Positions 50,501 through 61,221 of a stretch of DNA of 64,000 nt are shown here, one piece after another. The DNA is taken from the NCBI RefSeq assembly GCF_020085105.1, contig NC_058042.1, forward strand, positions 13,780,501 to 13,844,500, written 5' to 3'. The DNA comes from Siniperca chuatsi (lineage: Eukaryota; Chordata; Actinopteri; Centrarchiformes; Sinipercidae). How positions within the stretch are numbered: the stretch's first letter is position 1; each line of letters opens with the position of its first letter. The translations under genes were made by a program, and so were the position numbers. The notes under the pieces were generated by a model. The model did not search any database. It saw only the letters and a program-made list of their open reading frames with translations, and was not told where the DNA came from.

Positions 50501-53500
50501 TCATATCAGTGATCAGGCAAATTATTTTTCATGTTGTTAAATGTCTGGAAAGTGAGACTGCTCTAGGGCTGCAACTAACAATCATTTCAATTATAAATAA
50601 TTAGTTTTTTTGCTAATCGATGAATCTTTTGGTCGACAATAGTGAAAAATGCCCATCACAATTTCCCAGGGCCCAAGGTGACATCTTCAAACATCTTGTT
50701 TTGTCTGACCAACACTCCAAAAGCCAAATATTCCGTTAACAATGAAATAAAACAGAGAAAAGCAGCAAATCTTCACACTGCAGAACCTGGACACATGTTG
50801 ATTAATTTTCTGTCGAATGATCAATCAATTACTCAGCTAATCGCAGTGGTGCAATGTAACTAAGTACATTTAAGTACTATATTTAAGTACAATTGTGACA
50901 TATATACTTTACTATCACTATTTCCATTTTCTGCTACTTTATACTTCTACTTCACTATACATCTCCGAGGGAAATATTGTGCTTATTACTGCACTGAATT
51001 GATTTGACACTTATAGTTTACTAGTTACTTTTTATATTAAAAAAAACATGTGATTTTTAGACTATGGTATTTCTACTTTTACTTAAGTAAAGGATCTGAG
51101 CACTTCTTCCACCTCTGCTCTGTAGTAAAGACGCACTGTATTTTGAAGTGGGATCAGATGGGAGAGAGCATGTTTTCAAAGCATTGCCCTTAAAAGGTAT
51201 GTGATGAGTCAAATGAACAGGCATTGAAGGTAGTGAAACTTGCTGTGAGTGCATATGTGGGCTTTTAAATTCACAAAAACATTATAAATCCTGATGTCAG
51301 AAACACCTTACATACTGAGCTGAGAATTCTGACAATCCTCAGTTTTTCACTTTGCACCACCTAGGGAGGAGGCACACTTTGCACACATTTACCACACCAT
51401 GTACCTATTATTAACAGCTTGTTTGCATTTTGAAAATATTTCAAACGCTACAGAAAAATCTGCTTTTTGCAGCACACTCAGTGTACACCCTGTGATTTCA
51501 CATTCCTTATCGGGCCTGTTGCTGGTTGGGATTGAGAATCCTAATGAGAAATACACTGTGGTCTGACACGCTGTGTATAATAATGCATGCTCAGCAGGAT
51601 ATGTGTCTGACTAATACTCCCAAGAATGGTAAAGCTACAAGCTGCGCTCTTTTTTGGAAGACACATCTTAGCGTTGATTTCAGTGACTGCTGATATAAAA
51701 CCACCTATAAGCTTTAAATTGTATCAAAAAGACAATACAACTGTGATACTATTTTCCAAGAAGAGTAGCTTCCCAGCTACAGCAAGGAGGTTGCACACTC
51801 CCACAGTGCATATGGCACAATACAGTAAATACCAGGAATATAATTATATGAATAGTAATAATACCATTGTTAAAACTAAGGTACACTCTAAGCTAAAACC
51901 AAATGAATCCCAATTTACTCCTGTTCCACACCATTAAAATTTAAACTTTAGTTTCTGAGTGCACCAGTTGGCATTGTAAAGGGCTAGTTCACTCAAAAAA
52001 AAAAAAAAAAAAACGCTCTCACTTACATCTAGTGGTATCTAAGCAGGAAGATATTTTTTTGTGGTGGTCATAACAGTGAAAAATTGCACAGCATTTAATT
52101 GCACTGTCAACAGTTTTCAAACTATTTCTTCTGTAAAAAGTAGTTCCAGTTAGGGCTGGGCGATATGACAATACACTGTGAAACAATATTGATTTCTCAA
52201 CCGTCAGAGTTTTCACCACACTGTTATTCTGTGATAGCTATCCTCTTAACATCTCTCATTGTATTACATCATTGTGATGTGCAACGTTGCAAATCTATAA
52301 CCAAGACTGTTTTTTTTTTTATTAAATTCCCGTACAACCTCACACTCTCACCACACAAACATAAAGTATTAGCAGAGGTGGTGAGACACACATGTACTAA
52401 CACATCACGTCTCGTGATCAGTTGAGTTAATCTAAATAACAGCCACATTAATTTCAAATACTGTCATTTGCAGAAGTGGTCTTTATTTCAGGTGAGGTAG
52501 CCCACCTGACAGAAACCCTGAACAGCATTTCATAATGTCCTAAAGCTTTGTCTTACCACTCTATGCAAGTTTAACACATACATGCACACAGCAGGACACA
52601 CTTCTGCTGTCTACTGTCAATATAGGCCAGGGGTTTTTTAGTGAAGTTATACAGTAACGCTTTAGTCCCATCTGAAGATCACAGTCACACTGTTAAGTAG
52701 CAGTGAAGAGGCTGTATTGTGTGTGTGTGTGTGTGCAGGGGTGCTGTGAGCTCTGCATTCACACACAGTGAGGACTGTGCTCCAGGCTACATGTTATGGC
52801 AACAGAGTGAAGGATGTGACTGTGGAGAAGATGACTGCTCTCTCACAGCCCAACATGAGCTGAATGTCACATGACACAAATGTGATTGTTCATACAGCAT
52901 TCTAAACGCAGTTACTGCTGGTCCTGCTGGTCCTGCTGGTGACCCCACCACCACCACCACACGTAGTCTTTCAGTTCCTGGTTTGTTGAATCTTCAACAG
53001 TGAGGAAAAAGTAACTCCTCTACGAACTTTAACATAAGCTGATTAAATTGATCATGCACAAATTGACACAATAGAGATTGCAAGACGCTTAGACCGTTAT
53101 TTAGCTGGATCACTGACAGAAAAGAGGACTCTTAAACATGAATGTCTTCGTGCGGTGCGTCCATAATCTAGTCTAAATGTTTATCCCAAGTTTCAGAAGT
53201 TTACCTCATAGTTGCTATAAACCCTTACTGCACCTCCCTTTACTAATGGAAAACTTGTGACGGAAACGGACTGACCTATATTCCAAATGACCGTTAAGCA
53301 GTCTTTTAAAGTTATTTCTAAATGTGGATTAAAGCAACGCATTGTTATAGCTGCCATAACTATTGGAAAATAGCAAATAAAAGTATCCAACACGCAGCTC
53401 GCTTTGACTTTTGCGCGCATTAACCGAAACAATGGCACAGTAACAGTTTGATGTGTTTCAGAAGTGATTCCTCTGGTCATTTCTTACCACTTCAGCAATA

Positions 53501-53604
53501 AGCAGCATGCCTTTCCTAGAGGAGACGAACTCTTTGCTCGGAAGAACAGAGAGTAGGATAGTCTGGCGCGGCTGATTCGAGTTGGGAGCCTCGATGTCCC
53601 CCAT
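47589..53604 (-). CDS. cmtm3: CKLF-like MARVEL transmembrane protein 3
   Basis: Five coding exons on the minus strand give 171 residues: 53604-53488, 49620-49465, 49317-49222, 49138-49021, 47617-47589 (stop 47591-47589). All introns are GT-AG. Helices of the MARVEL domain fall at about 33-56, 61-76 (VPLLEFLASLFLLFAY), 98-112 and 122-145 (VFGFIATIVFALDFYLIFNE). The segment FALDFYLIFNELANFLKQG and the acidic end CSDSDSD match the human CMTM3 I recall (FATDFYLIFND, FLKQGD, NSDSDSD). Family members are multi-pass membrane proteins of the secretory/endocytic system; CMTM3 is reported to reduce EGFR signalling. The start ATG (53604) follows ACA and gives MGDIEAPNSN. Convergent with cmtm4 and tandem with cklf, 558 bp downstream of its stop codon. 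Confidence 0.96.
47905..48060. repeat. TTTAAAGGG-ended repeat, copy 1
   Basis: Starts TTTAAAGGGTTGGTTCACCC, a common beginning of fish non-autonomous elements. The right end is uncertain. Confidence 0.45.
48405..48620. repeat. TTTAAAGGG-ended repeat, copy 2 (MITE-like)
   Basis: Starts TTTAAAGGGCGGGTTTACCC and ends GACTCTTTAA, so the outer ends are short imperfect inverted repeats. The middle (CTGTGGAGTGACAGGGACAC, then CTCAGAGACAGATATCTCAA) is typical of a percomorph MITE-like repeat. Confidence 0.55.
48838..48910. repeat. degenerate teleost dispersed repeat, second copy
   Basis: GGTGGATTCAAACCCAAGAC followed by CTTGTGAGGTGACAGTGTTA and ATCACTGCAC is the same family as the copy at 3560-3700, with an internal GCTTTGTT duplication. 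Confidence 0.5.
50564..50843. mobile_element. non-autonomous repeat, TAGGGCTGCAACTAAC family, copy A
   Basis: Begins TAGGGCTGCAACTAAC and contains AGTGAAAAATGCCCATCACA and CATCTTGTTTTGTCTGACCA before a run of AATCGAT-like motifs. I recognise this as a common percomorph repeat whose far end normally reads back as GTTGCAGCTCTA. Here that end appears displaced by the next element. A second copy lies at 58353-58620. Confidence 0.65.
50843..51118. mobile_element. MITE, GCAGTGGTG...CACCTCTGC ends
   Basis: Starts GCAGTGGTGCAATGTAACTA and ends CTTCTTCCACCTCTGC, giving imperfect terminal inverted repeats. The interior is full of AAGTAC/TACTTAAGTA motifs. It matches a widespread percomorph non-autonomous DNA element and directly abuts the preceding repeat. 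Confidence 0.65.
51977..52140. repeat. TAAAGGG-type repeat, copy 3
   Basis: TAAAGGGCTAGTTCACTCAA runs into a poly(A) tract and then CTCTCACTTACATCTAGTGG, related to the copies at 47905 and 48405. Boundaries are approximate. Confidence 0.4.
52150..52290. repeat. GGGCTGGGCGATAT-type repeat fragment
   Basis: TTAGGGCTGGGCGATATGAC is a familiar start of a common fish dispersed element. The remainder is too diverged to place. Confidence 0.4.
52718..52735. repeat. (GT)n microsatellite
   Basis: About nine uninterrupted GT units in cmtm3 intron 1. Confidence 0.85.
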
Positions 53605-53880
53605 TGTTGAAAAAGATTTTTAACTAAACACGTCAGATAGACCAAGCTCCACGTAACGTAACGGATTCACGGCAAAACAAAAAAGATATGTGGAGGCGTG
53701 AGGCTTCTCGGAGGTGGAAACGGAAACAATGACAGCGCGGAAACGCAGCGCGAGCTCCAAAAAGCCAACATCTGCTTTCTCCAGATGTGAAATGCGATGC
53801 CCCCTGCAGCTGCACACAAACCAATCCTGAGCCATTCAGTGCAAATATCCAACTCGTGATGTCACAAGGCAAAGAGCAAT
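53605..53880 (-). promoter_or_regulatory. cmtm3 promoter squeezed against the cklf 3' end
   Basis: Moderately CpG-rich sequence (for example GCGCTGCGTTTCCGCGCTG on the minus strand) directly upstream of the cmtm3 ATG. A minus-strand AATAAA at 53887-53882 that could end cklf lies only 278 bp upstream of that ATG, so promoter and cklf 3' UTR must be adjacent or overlapping. Confidence 0.4.
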
Positions 53881-53881
53881 C

Positions 53882-53887
53882 TTTATT
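53882..53887 (-). terminator. candidate poly(A) signal of cklf
   Basis: AATAAA on the minus strand, about 276 nt past the cklf stop and just upstream of the cmtm3 start. Confidence 0.45.
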
Positions 53888-54162
53888 GATATTTGTTGTT
53901 TCCATAAATATCAACATCTGTAAATTATCTTTCAGAAATGCAGCAGCATCAGTTTGATTTACAGCTGGAATCTTAAATATACCGAAAACTGGTACAAACT
54001 TTGAAGTGGTAGATATGTTTTTTTAAAACACATTGTACAATACAGCCTTACAATAAGTTCCGTTATTCAGACTTCAGAGCTCATGGGAAAGTAGCCTAAT
54101 CAGTGGTAGGGGATTTGAACTTGTTAATGCTCACATACAATAGTACACTGTATACATTTACT

Positions 54163-54347
54163 CTAACTGATTGATTCATTCGTTGTCTTGATTCTGGGTT
54201 CACTTCTTCGCTTGTTGAATGTGATGTTCTTGAAAAGCATGTAGCTGTCCACACACAGCAGCCCAGCTGACATTAAACCAACTATCTGCAAATAGAGAGG
54301 ATATTTCAAAATAAATGCATCACACTACAGGTCAACAAATCCGGGGT

Positions 54348-54419
<72 letters not shown>

Positions 54420-55692
54420 CTGGTATGTTGTGGGGACATAAATCTGTTTATACAGTCACATTGTGGGGACTCGCCTTCCTTCTGGGGACAAAACACAAGT
54501 CTTCATAACATAAATCATTTTATTTTAGGGTGAAGACTTGGTTAAGGTTAGGGTAAGGTTAGGTTCAAGTTAAGGTTAGGTAAGTAGTGGTTATGGTTAG
54601 GATTAGGTTAAGTACACAGGAAATGAATGTAAGACAATGCCCTCACAACTGCATGTGTGGTGTGTGTGTGAGTGTGTGTGTAAGTGAGTGAGAGAGAGGG
54701 AGAGAGAGAAAAGCTACATCTCCAAAAGGTCTTCACATTGTTGGGCTACAGCACACGTACATAGATTTGTATTGGTTTTATTGACAGTGTATAGTGGAAA
54801 ACTAAAATCCTCATATCTAAATTGACCCACACAACTGATATTTCAATTATAGATTAAAGAAATATTTCTCACCCCTCCAACCAGTGTGCCTGTGACGGTG
54901 TATGTAGTCAGAGCCATTAGGCTTAAGGTAATAAAGTAGACCACTGCAAACATTGAGTTAAAAACATCCTGAAGAGAAAAAAAGAGAAGAACAAGAACTT
55001 TGGATGAAGCATGTACAGCTGTTCTTTTCAGCACAAGGCCTATAAAAACATGAATTATATTATAACGCCGTGCTGTAAAACATCACCCACAATGAGAGGC
55101 CAAAAGAAGAAAGTCAGCTTCTTGTTGAGTTTGAGCACGTACAGCAACACCAGAAGTAAAGTGATCAGAAACTCCAACATTGTGGCTGCAATGTACTTTG
55201 GTGTGGATGCTGCAGCGAAACACACAAATGCTACAAGCAAAGTCACCTAGAGCGTGAAAAAAGAGAGATTAAATTGTAATACCATGACACTTCAAGCATA
55301 ACAGTTGTTCCAGTTAACTCATTGCCTTCCTTCATACATGTTGCACATTCCAGTTTGTGTAGAGAAAGAGGAACTGAGTTGCCACATCACAGATCCAGTT
55401 GTTCCTTTAGCCTCTAAAATGCTCTATGCTTCAAGTTAACTAAAGTATACAGCAAACTACTTATGCTACTTTGTTATTGCCTCATGTACTGTATCTGTAC
55501 CCCTTTCTAATGCGTACAGGATATTGCCAGCACATCTTAGCTGTTACAGCACTTCTGTTGCAAAAAATGTTCAAACTTTTGGTTATATGCAGATTGTCTC
55601 ACCATCTCTGCTACTTTCAGGATTCCCCTCTTGGATTTGAGAAAAGCAGTGTCCATGTCCATGGTTGGTCGTTCATTTTGATCCTCTGACAT
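54163..55692 (-). CDS. cklf: chemokine-like factor (CKLF) family MARVEL protein
   Basis: Four coding exons on the minus strand give 154 residues: 55692-55603, 55246-55091, 54968-54873, 54285-54163 (stop 54165-54163). All borders are phase 0; intron 2 uses donor GTGGGT. Four hydrophobic segments form a MARVEL domain: about 27-50, 55-75 (TMLEFLITLLLVLLYVLKLN), 86-105 and 115-133. LLYVLKLNKKLTFFFWPLI followed by DVFNSMFAVVYF parallels the human CKLF I recall (LLYVLRL, LFWPLLDIINS), and the lengths agree (human CKLF1 152 aa). In mammals CKLF is a small membrane or secreted chemotactic factor; whether this fish protein is secreted or signals is unknown. The double cysteine of human CKLF1 corresponds here to LLC, a single cysteine. 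It sits in tandem, same strand, just upstream of cmtm3. It could also be named cmtm1- or cmtm2-like, because those mammalian genes arose locally. Confidence 0.88.
54340..54710. repeat. teleost 'TGTGGGGAC / GGTTAGGG' repeat with (GT)n and (GA)n
   Basis: It comprises (GT)25 at 54351-54400, (GA)n at 54401-54419, two TTGTGGGGAC motifs, then irregular tandem GGTTAGGGTAAGGTTAGG-type sequence at about 54531-54610 and another TG-rich stretch. I recognise this arrangement as a dispersed fish minisatellite-like element. The telomere-like units are irregular, so a true interstitial telomere is unlikely. It lies in cklf intron 3. Confidence 0.6.
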
Positions 55693-56695
55693 GATGGTGT
55701 GTTTTAATCTGCAAAAGACACTTCACTCTGTCTGTTTCCTGAAACAAGCAATTTCCTTTTCGCTGTGTAGGAAATGACTGTAATGACTGTTGTAAGAATA
55801 AGCGCAATATTTTCATACCAGCAGCTACGTGGCACTTTTACTGAAAATGCTAAACAAGACATAAATACATGAATATGTGCTCTTATTTTTTACAGGATAT
55901 TCCACAGGATACATAGAGTCATAGAATAATCTCCATCAGGGCCTGCTAGAAATCTGTCAAAGTGAACAGAGAGAGTTTGGTTAACTTTATTTGTCAAACT
56001 GAGGCTGAGGTGGACATGTTTAAGATAATGTTAGCCTATTTATTACATCATGATGAATAAATCATCTGCAACAATGTCATTATGTGTTGGACAACAATAC
56101 ATTTTTAGAGGTTTTAGTGCTTACTCATTCAACCGATAGTAAAATTGCATGTTGACTGCCAGGTATTTTAGCAGAACTACAGTAAATTTGTCAGTAACAC
56201 TATATTTTGCCATGTGTATGTGTGTGCACACAATGCATGAATGTAGCAGATCTATCTGTCATGATACAATGTAATAAAAATCACCTTTTTATTAAAACCA
56301 CATTTTGCAGTATGCATACAAAAGATACAGAATTAATCCAATAAGCCAACATGGTAAACTTAATTACTTTAGGCATGATCAGAATAAATACATTTCCCTA
56401 TCTGCTCTATACATAACTAAAATGAGCCCACTGACCCTTGATGTTTTTCCAGAACAGGTAGAAGTTAAAATCAGAGCTGTAAAAGCTATATGCATAAATA
56501 ATGTAATGTTGTTATACTAACATAACTCCCTTGGTTTTACATCATGTCCTGCTCTTTGTACATTGTACATAAGCCATTTTACAAAGAATTCAAAAACATA
56601 TCCTTTTAAATGATGAGGTTGTTTGTTTTTCTGTAGAAAGGCACATCTTCAGGTTTTGCTTCCTCATCCTTGTGTCTGGTTCAGTAGTTTTACTC
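55693..56695. other. spacer between galns 3' end and cklf
   Basis: About 1 kb between the galns stop codon and the cklf ATG on the same strand. Minus-strand AATAAA at 56293-56288 is a plausible galns poly(A) signal about 400 nt past the stop. The cklf promoter and leader must lie in the remainder, and no CpG-rich island is apparent. Confidence 0.5.
56288..56293 (-). terminator. candidate poly(A) signal of galns
   Basis: Minus-strand AATAAA, about 400 nt downstream of the galns stop codon. Confidence 0.4.
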
Positions 56696-57628
56696 TCAAT
56701 GTGGCCAGTCGCACTTCCAGGGCTCAGACTTGGGCACTTTGAGACACTTTCCTAACTTCTCACAGCCTGCTGGGGCCCAATTCTGTAAAAAACGGTGGCC
56801 ATCACAGTAAGCACAGGAATATGAAGTTATCAAAGATATTATTTGTTTACAGGAAGATTTAAAACTATCTTGTAAGAGTTAAGCTGTTTTGTGTCCTGTC
56901 CTGTGCCATGAGCCTCTTAGGCTATTAGGTGACCAGTTTCCTGTCCAGTGTTCTTTATGTCTGGTTCTTTTCTAAGTCTTTTCCTCTGGCTTAGCAATAA
57001 CGTGTATCCTGTCCCTTCATGTTTAAGATTTATCACAAGAAAATGTTTGTTTTATTAGAACAATAACTTAAGTATACATGTTTGGGATCAGTTCATCACT
57101 GAGTGGCAATATTACAGACTAGGTTTCACACTGCACAGTTGTTTTGAGTATGTATTTTAATGTTTAATGTTAACCTTGTCAAATTTTAGTTTCTTCTAAA
57201 TGAAAAACAGGAATGAAAAGGCACTGGAATTCAAATAATGCAATATTCAAAATCGCCTCTATCACAGACAACAATGGAAAGTGTTCACAAAACTGCATTT
57301 TCTTCACCCACAAATATGTGAATAATGGCACCAACAGATAATGGCTTGGTTGAGATACAAGATATAAAAATGGATCAGTGGATCCATATTAGCATGACAC
57401 AGGATAGGATATTATATAACAGGATAGCGCAGCAAACATGATTCATTCTAAACCTACTTAAAATTGTGTTTATTTTCTGCACCACGAGGGGGCAGTGCTA
57501 TGCCACAAATGAATCCACAGCAGTGTAGTTCACAATTTCTGGTGCTTGAGATGACAAAGCCATTGCTCAATTTGGCCCCTTTAAATAATCCTAAAAGAGA
57601 TTTTTCTTTTCCCCCTCAAAAGAACAAC

Positions 57629-57693
<65 letters not shown>

Positions 57694-59041
57694 CCAAGGA
57701 GGAAAGGTCCAGATTAAGGTGATAACATGATATTCATTTTGGTGTGAGTTAATAACAGTGATAGACAAATATAAAAATACAAGCAAAATCTGTTGAAGTG
57801 GAATATTAATAGTCTGCCGGCTTTATGCAGACTGAAAACAGATAGCAACTGAGAAAATATCTCTATTCAGAGACTTTTATTGATTTAAATATTTTCATAA
57901 AGGCTTTATCAATTTCTCGTATGTATTAATTTAACTGATGTACAAGTGTGACGGAGAGAACAGAGAGATAAATTGCAAAAACGCCTGGCTATGAGGGCTG
58001 CTGGCCAAAAAGAAACATACAGTATCTGCTGTGAAAACTGAACCGGCTATTTGGCTTTGTTCCACTGCCTCTGGATATAGTGGGAAAAGAGTCAGATGCT
58101 ACACAGAACAAAGCCTGTTTTCACAACATAATCATTTTGTTTTGCAATTACAATAAAGTGCATCATGAAAGTAAGAGATATATTTATTTAGGTTATGTAA
58201 ATCTCACCATCACAGCCACATCACACATGTTGAGTTGGGGAATACCAGGCACCAGAGTCTTCTTATGCTGCTCCACAACCGGAGAGATCCTGCTCAGCAC
58301 ATCCTGGTACTCCTTATTCAAAACACTGCGAAAACACAATACACATGGTCACTAAGGCTGCAACTAACATTTAGTTTCATTATCTATTATCTGCTGATTT
58401 ATTTCTTTTGGACTAATGTCAAAAAAATGTGAAAAAATATTCATCACATTTTCCCTGAGCCTAAGATGTCTTCAGATGTCTTGTTTTGTCTTACCAAAAG
58501 TCCAAAACCCAAATATATTCAATATAGAATGATACATAGACAGGCAGCCAATGGGTATTTTTGCTTGAAAAATTACTGAAATGATTAATCAATTTCTAAA
58601 ATAGTCAATTAGTCAATAGTCAGTGAAAGGCTCACAAACACAGAATACTTTACCACCTGAATTAAAAACAATCAGAATTTAAAGTTTTTAATAAACAAGT
58701 AAAACAATGGCTTAAAAAACAACAAAGTGACTGAATGAGTTTGAATCGATCTGCTGGTCGCACGCATATCCAGTTGTTGTTTCCCTATATATTAATTCAT
58801 AGTGCATTCCCACACTGACACAAATGCACACAGTCCGTTTTGGTTCTGAATATGTTTGGTCCATTTGTTTCAATTGTTTTACTTTGAATTCAAAAGCCTA
58901 ACATACAACCACACATATGAACACACACGTACACTCTGTGTATTTGTGCAGTGAATGCTTTGCGCACATGTATCAAGTCCAAGCTTTACTCATTATATCA
59001 GAGTGGGGACATGCTGTAGCTTTCAACAACAAAAACATAAA

Positions 59042-59075
<34 letters not shown>

Positions 59076-59283
59076 GGCTGTCCACTTGGGCACCCTTTGG
59101 GAAAGCGCACTCAGCAGGGTGAACTATGTAACCCCTATTCCATCCCCTGTCTCTCAATTACTGCTGTTGGACACCAGTGAGCCTGAGCACCTCTGTGCAT
59201 TATTATATTCAGTGTGTAAAACACAGGGGCCCTGAAGGCTTTCAAAGGAACGCTGTTCTCAATAGGACCTGTAGGGTTAATGG

Positions 59284-59324
<41 letters not shown>

Positions 59325-60317
59325 TGGGGGGAGTGGGCGTCTGGTGGCGTGACACACGGACAGACAAATATCAGCAGTGCAATTACACCCCTGATACACT
59401 CGCCGGCAGCACCTGTGCCAGCCTTCCATCCTCCCTCCACTGCAAACCCAACCCTCTGATTGGCCCCTGGGGAACATGTGCATGTGTGTGAGGTGAAGTG
59501 TCAATTAGAGTAATAACCCCAGGCCCTGTCCAGCTCACACCTACCCTCCCTCTTAGATCTCCCACAGGGCAGCAAGGCTTCCTCCATCAGCCAACACCTG
59601 CTCCTTTCCTTGATACTCTCAGTCTTTACTTTCCCCTACAATTACTCGACTGGTAGTGCAATTAGTCTCTCTCCTGGTGTGCCACATTTGTCATAAGCTA
59701 ACAATCTACGCATTGTGACCCTAGCTGATAGGGAAAAACCGGATTACTCCCCTTGGTAAAAAAAAATCAGACATACAGATTAAATTGCTGCAGCAAGTTC
59801 TGCTTTCGCCGATCTCGATCAGCAAGAGGGATATTTCATTCCCCTCCTATCTGTGCCTGCTACTCCTTGTTGCGATTCATTTTGTGATAAGTGATGAAGC
59901 AACTTAATAGAAATAAATGTAAGGGAGATTTATCTGACTGCTATAAGTATTCAGTTTCTCCATACAAGTCTGCAAGCAAAGCATGCCATGTACTGGGAAA
60001 GTTTTCTATTGTTTTGTCTATGCACTGAAAATCTTACAGTGCAGACCTCTAAATCAAAAACTAATAATATCATTTGTTTATGCCCCCTCTGCAAACAAAT
60101 AATAAAAAGCCCACAGTCAGCACAGCTCATTATCATGATTATAACCCTTAGCCTACTGGTGTGGAGGCAAATTCTGGAATAATAAGCAGGCTGTATGCAA
60201 ATGTAGTCTTTTGATTTATAATGTATGGCACCCAAGGGGGATGGGGGCATTGCTCAGGTGTGTCACCACTCTGATTACTGATTCATAACACTAGCTGGAA
60301 CACACACACATACACAC

Positions 60318-60376
<59 letters not shown>

Positions 60377-61141
60377 ACCACGCAGTAGCAGAAGGTGGGG
60401 GAATTGAGGAGACAATCAAATACATCTGTCCTGCCTACGCCTCCCCTCCACCATCTTCTCCACCGCGGTGGAAATTGAGCACTTCAGTAAGGACTATTGA
60501 TTGGGGACACAAGAGCTTGGCGGCAGGCAGCAGATGAGGCCAGACTGTGCATGGCTGCCTGCAGTGTTAGGGCTGGGACTATACTCTGGATGACCAAGGC
60601 TCAGAGGACCAGAGCTGAGGTATAGGTGGTGAGAAAGTAGGATGTGTTAACCTCAGGGCCTTATGTCACAGAGATGGAGCGAAGTGGAAGGCAGCATAAG
60701 GCTTTGAACAAATCCAATGAGGACGCAAACTCACTGAGTTAGGTGGATGCAGACCTGGTTGGGTCTGTGTTTCATCCTGGACAGATGGACCACCAACACA
60801 GGCCTTGTCATCCTCCAACTCCAATCAATTTTGCCTGAAATAATGGTATTCCTCTGTTTGTAATCAGTTATAAGACAACTAGAAACTAAAAACTACTATA
60901 TTTTTGTTCTAAAATTCTCTTCTAGATTGCAGAATTATAATCTACACTTCCTGGGTGACTGGGGATTGTGTGTGTGCTCTTTGCTATATCACAGGCTGCG
61001 ACAGTAGTGAAGGTATGTGTGCAGACAGGCCCTACATCATCTTAAGTGGCTCTTTAGGTGCAGACAGAGATTAATGATGGTTAGGCAGCCAGTCCAGCTG
61101 GGGGACCGAGGAGCACACGGACAAAATGCACACATACACGT

Positions 61142-61221
<80 letters not shown>

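Larger units (their letters stand above)
49621..53487 (-). other. cmtm3 intron 1
   Basis: A 3.9-kb intron containing two adjoining MITE-like repeats (50564-51118), a TAAAGGG-type repeat with a poly(A) run (51977-52140), a GGGCTGGGCGATAT-type repeat (about 52150-52290) and a (GT)n tract (52718-52735). Confidence 0.7.

Noticed and set aside
54531-54610. Interstitial telomere or chromosome-fusion scar
   Set aside because: The TTAGGG-like units are irregular and embedded in a recognisable dispersed fish repeat.
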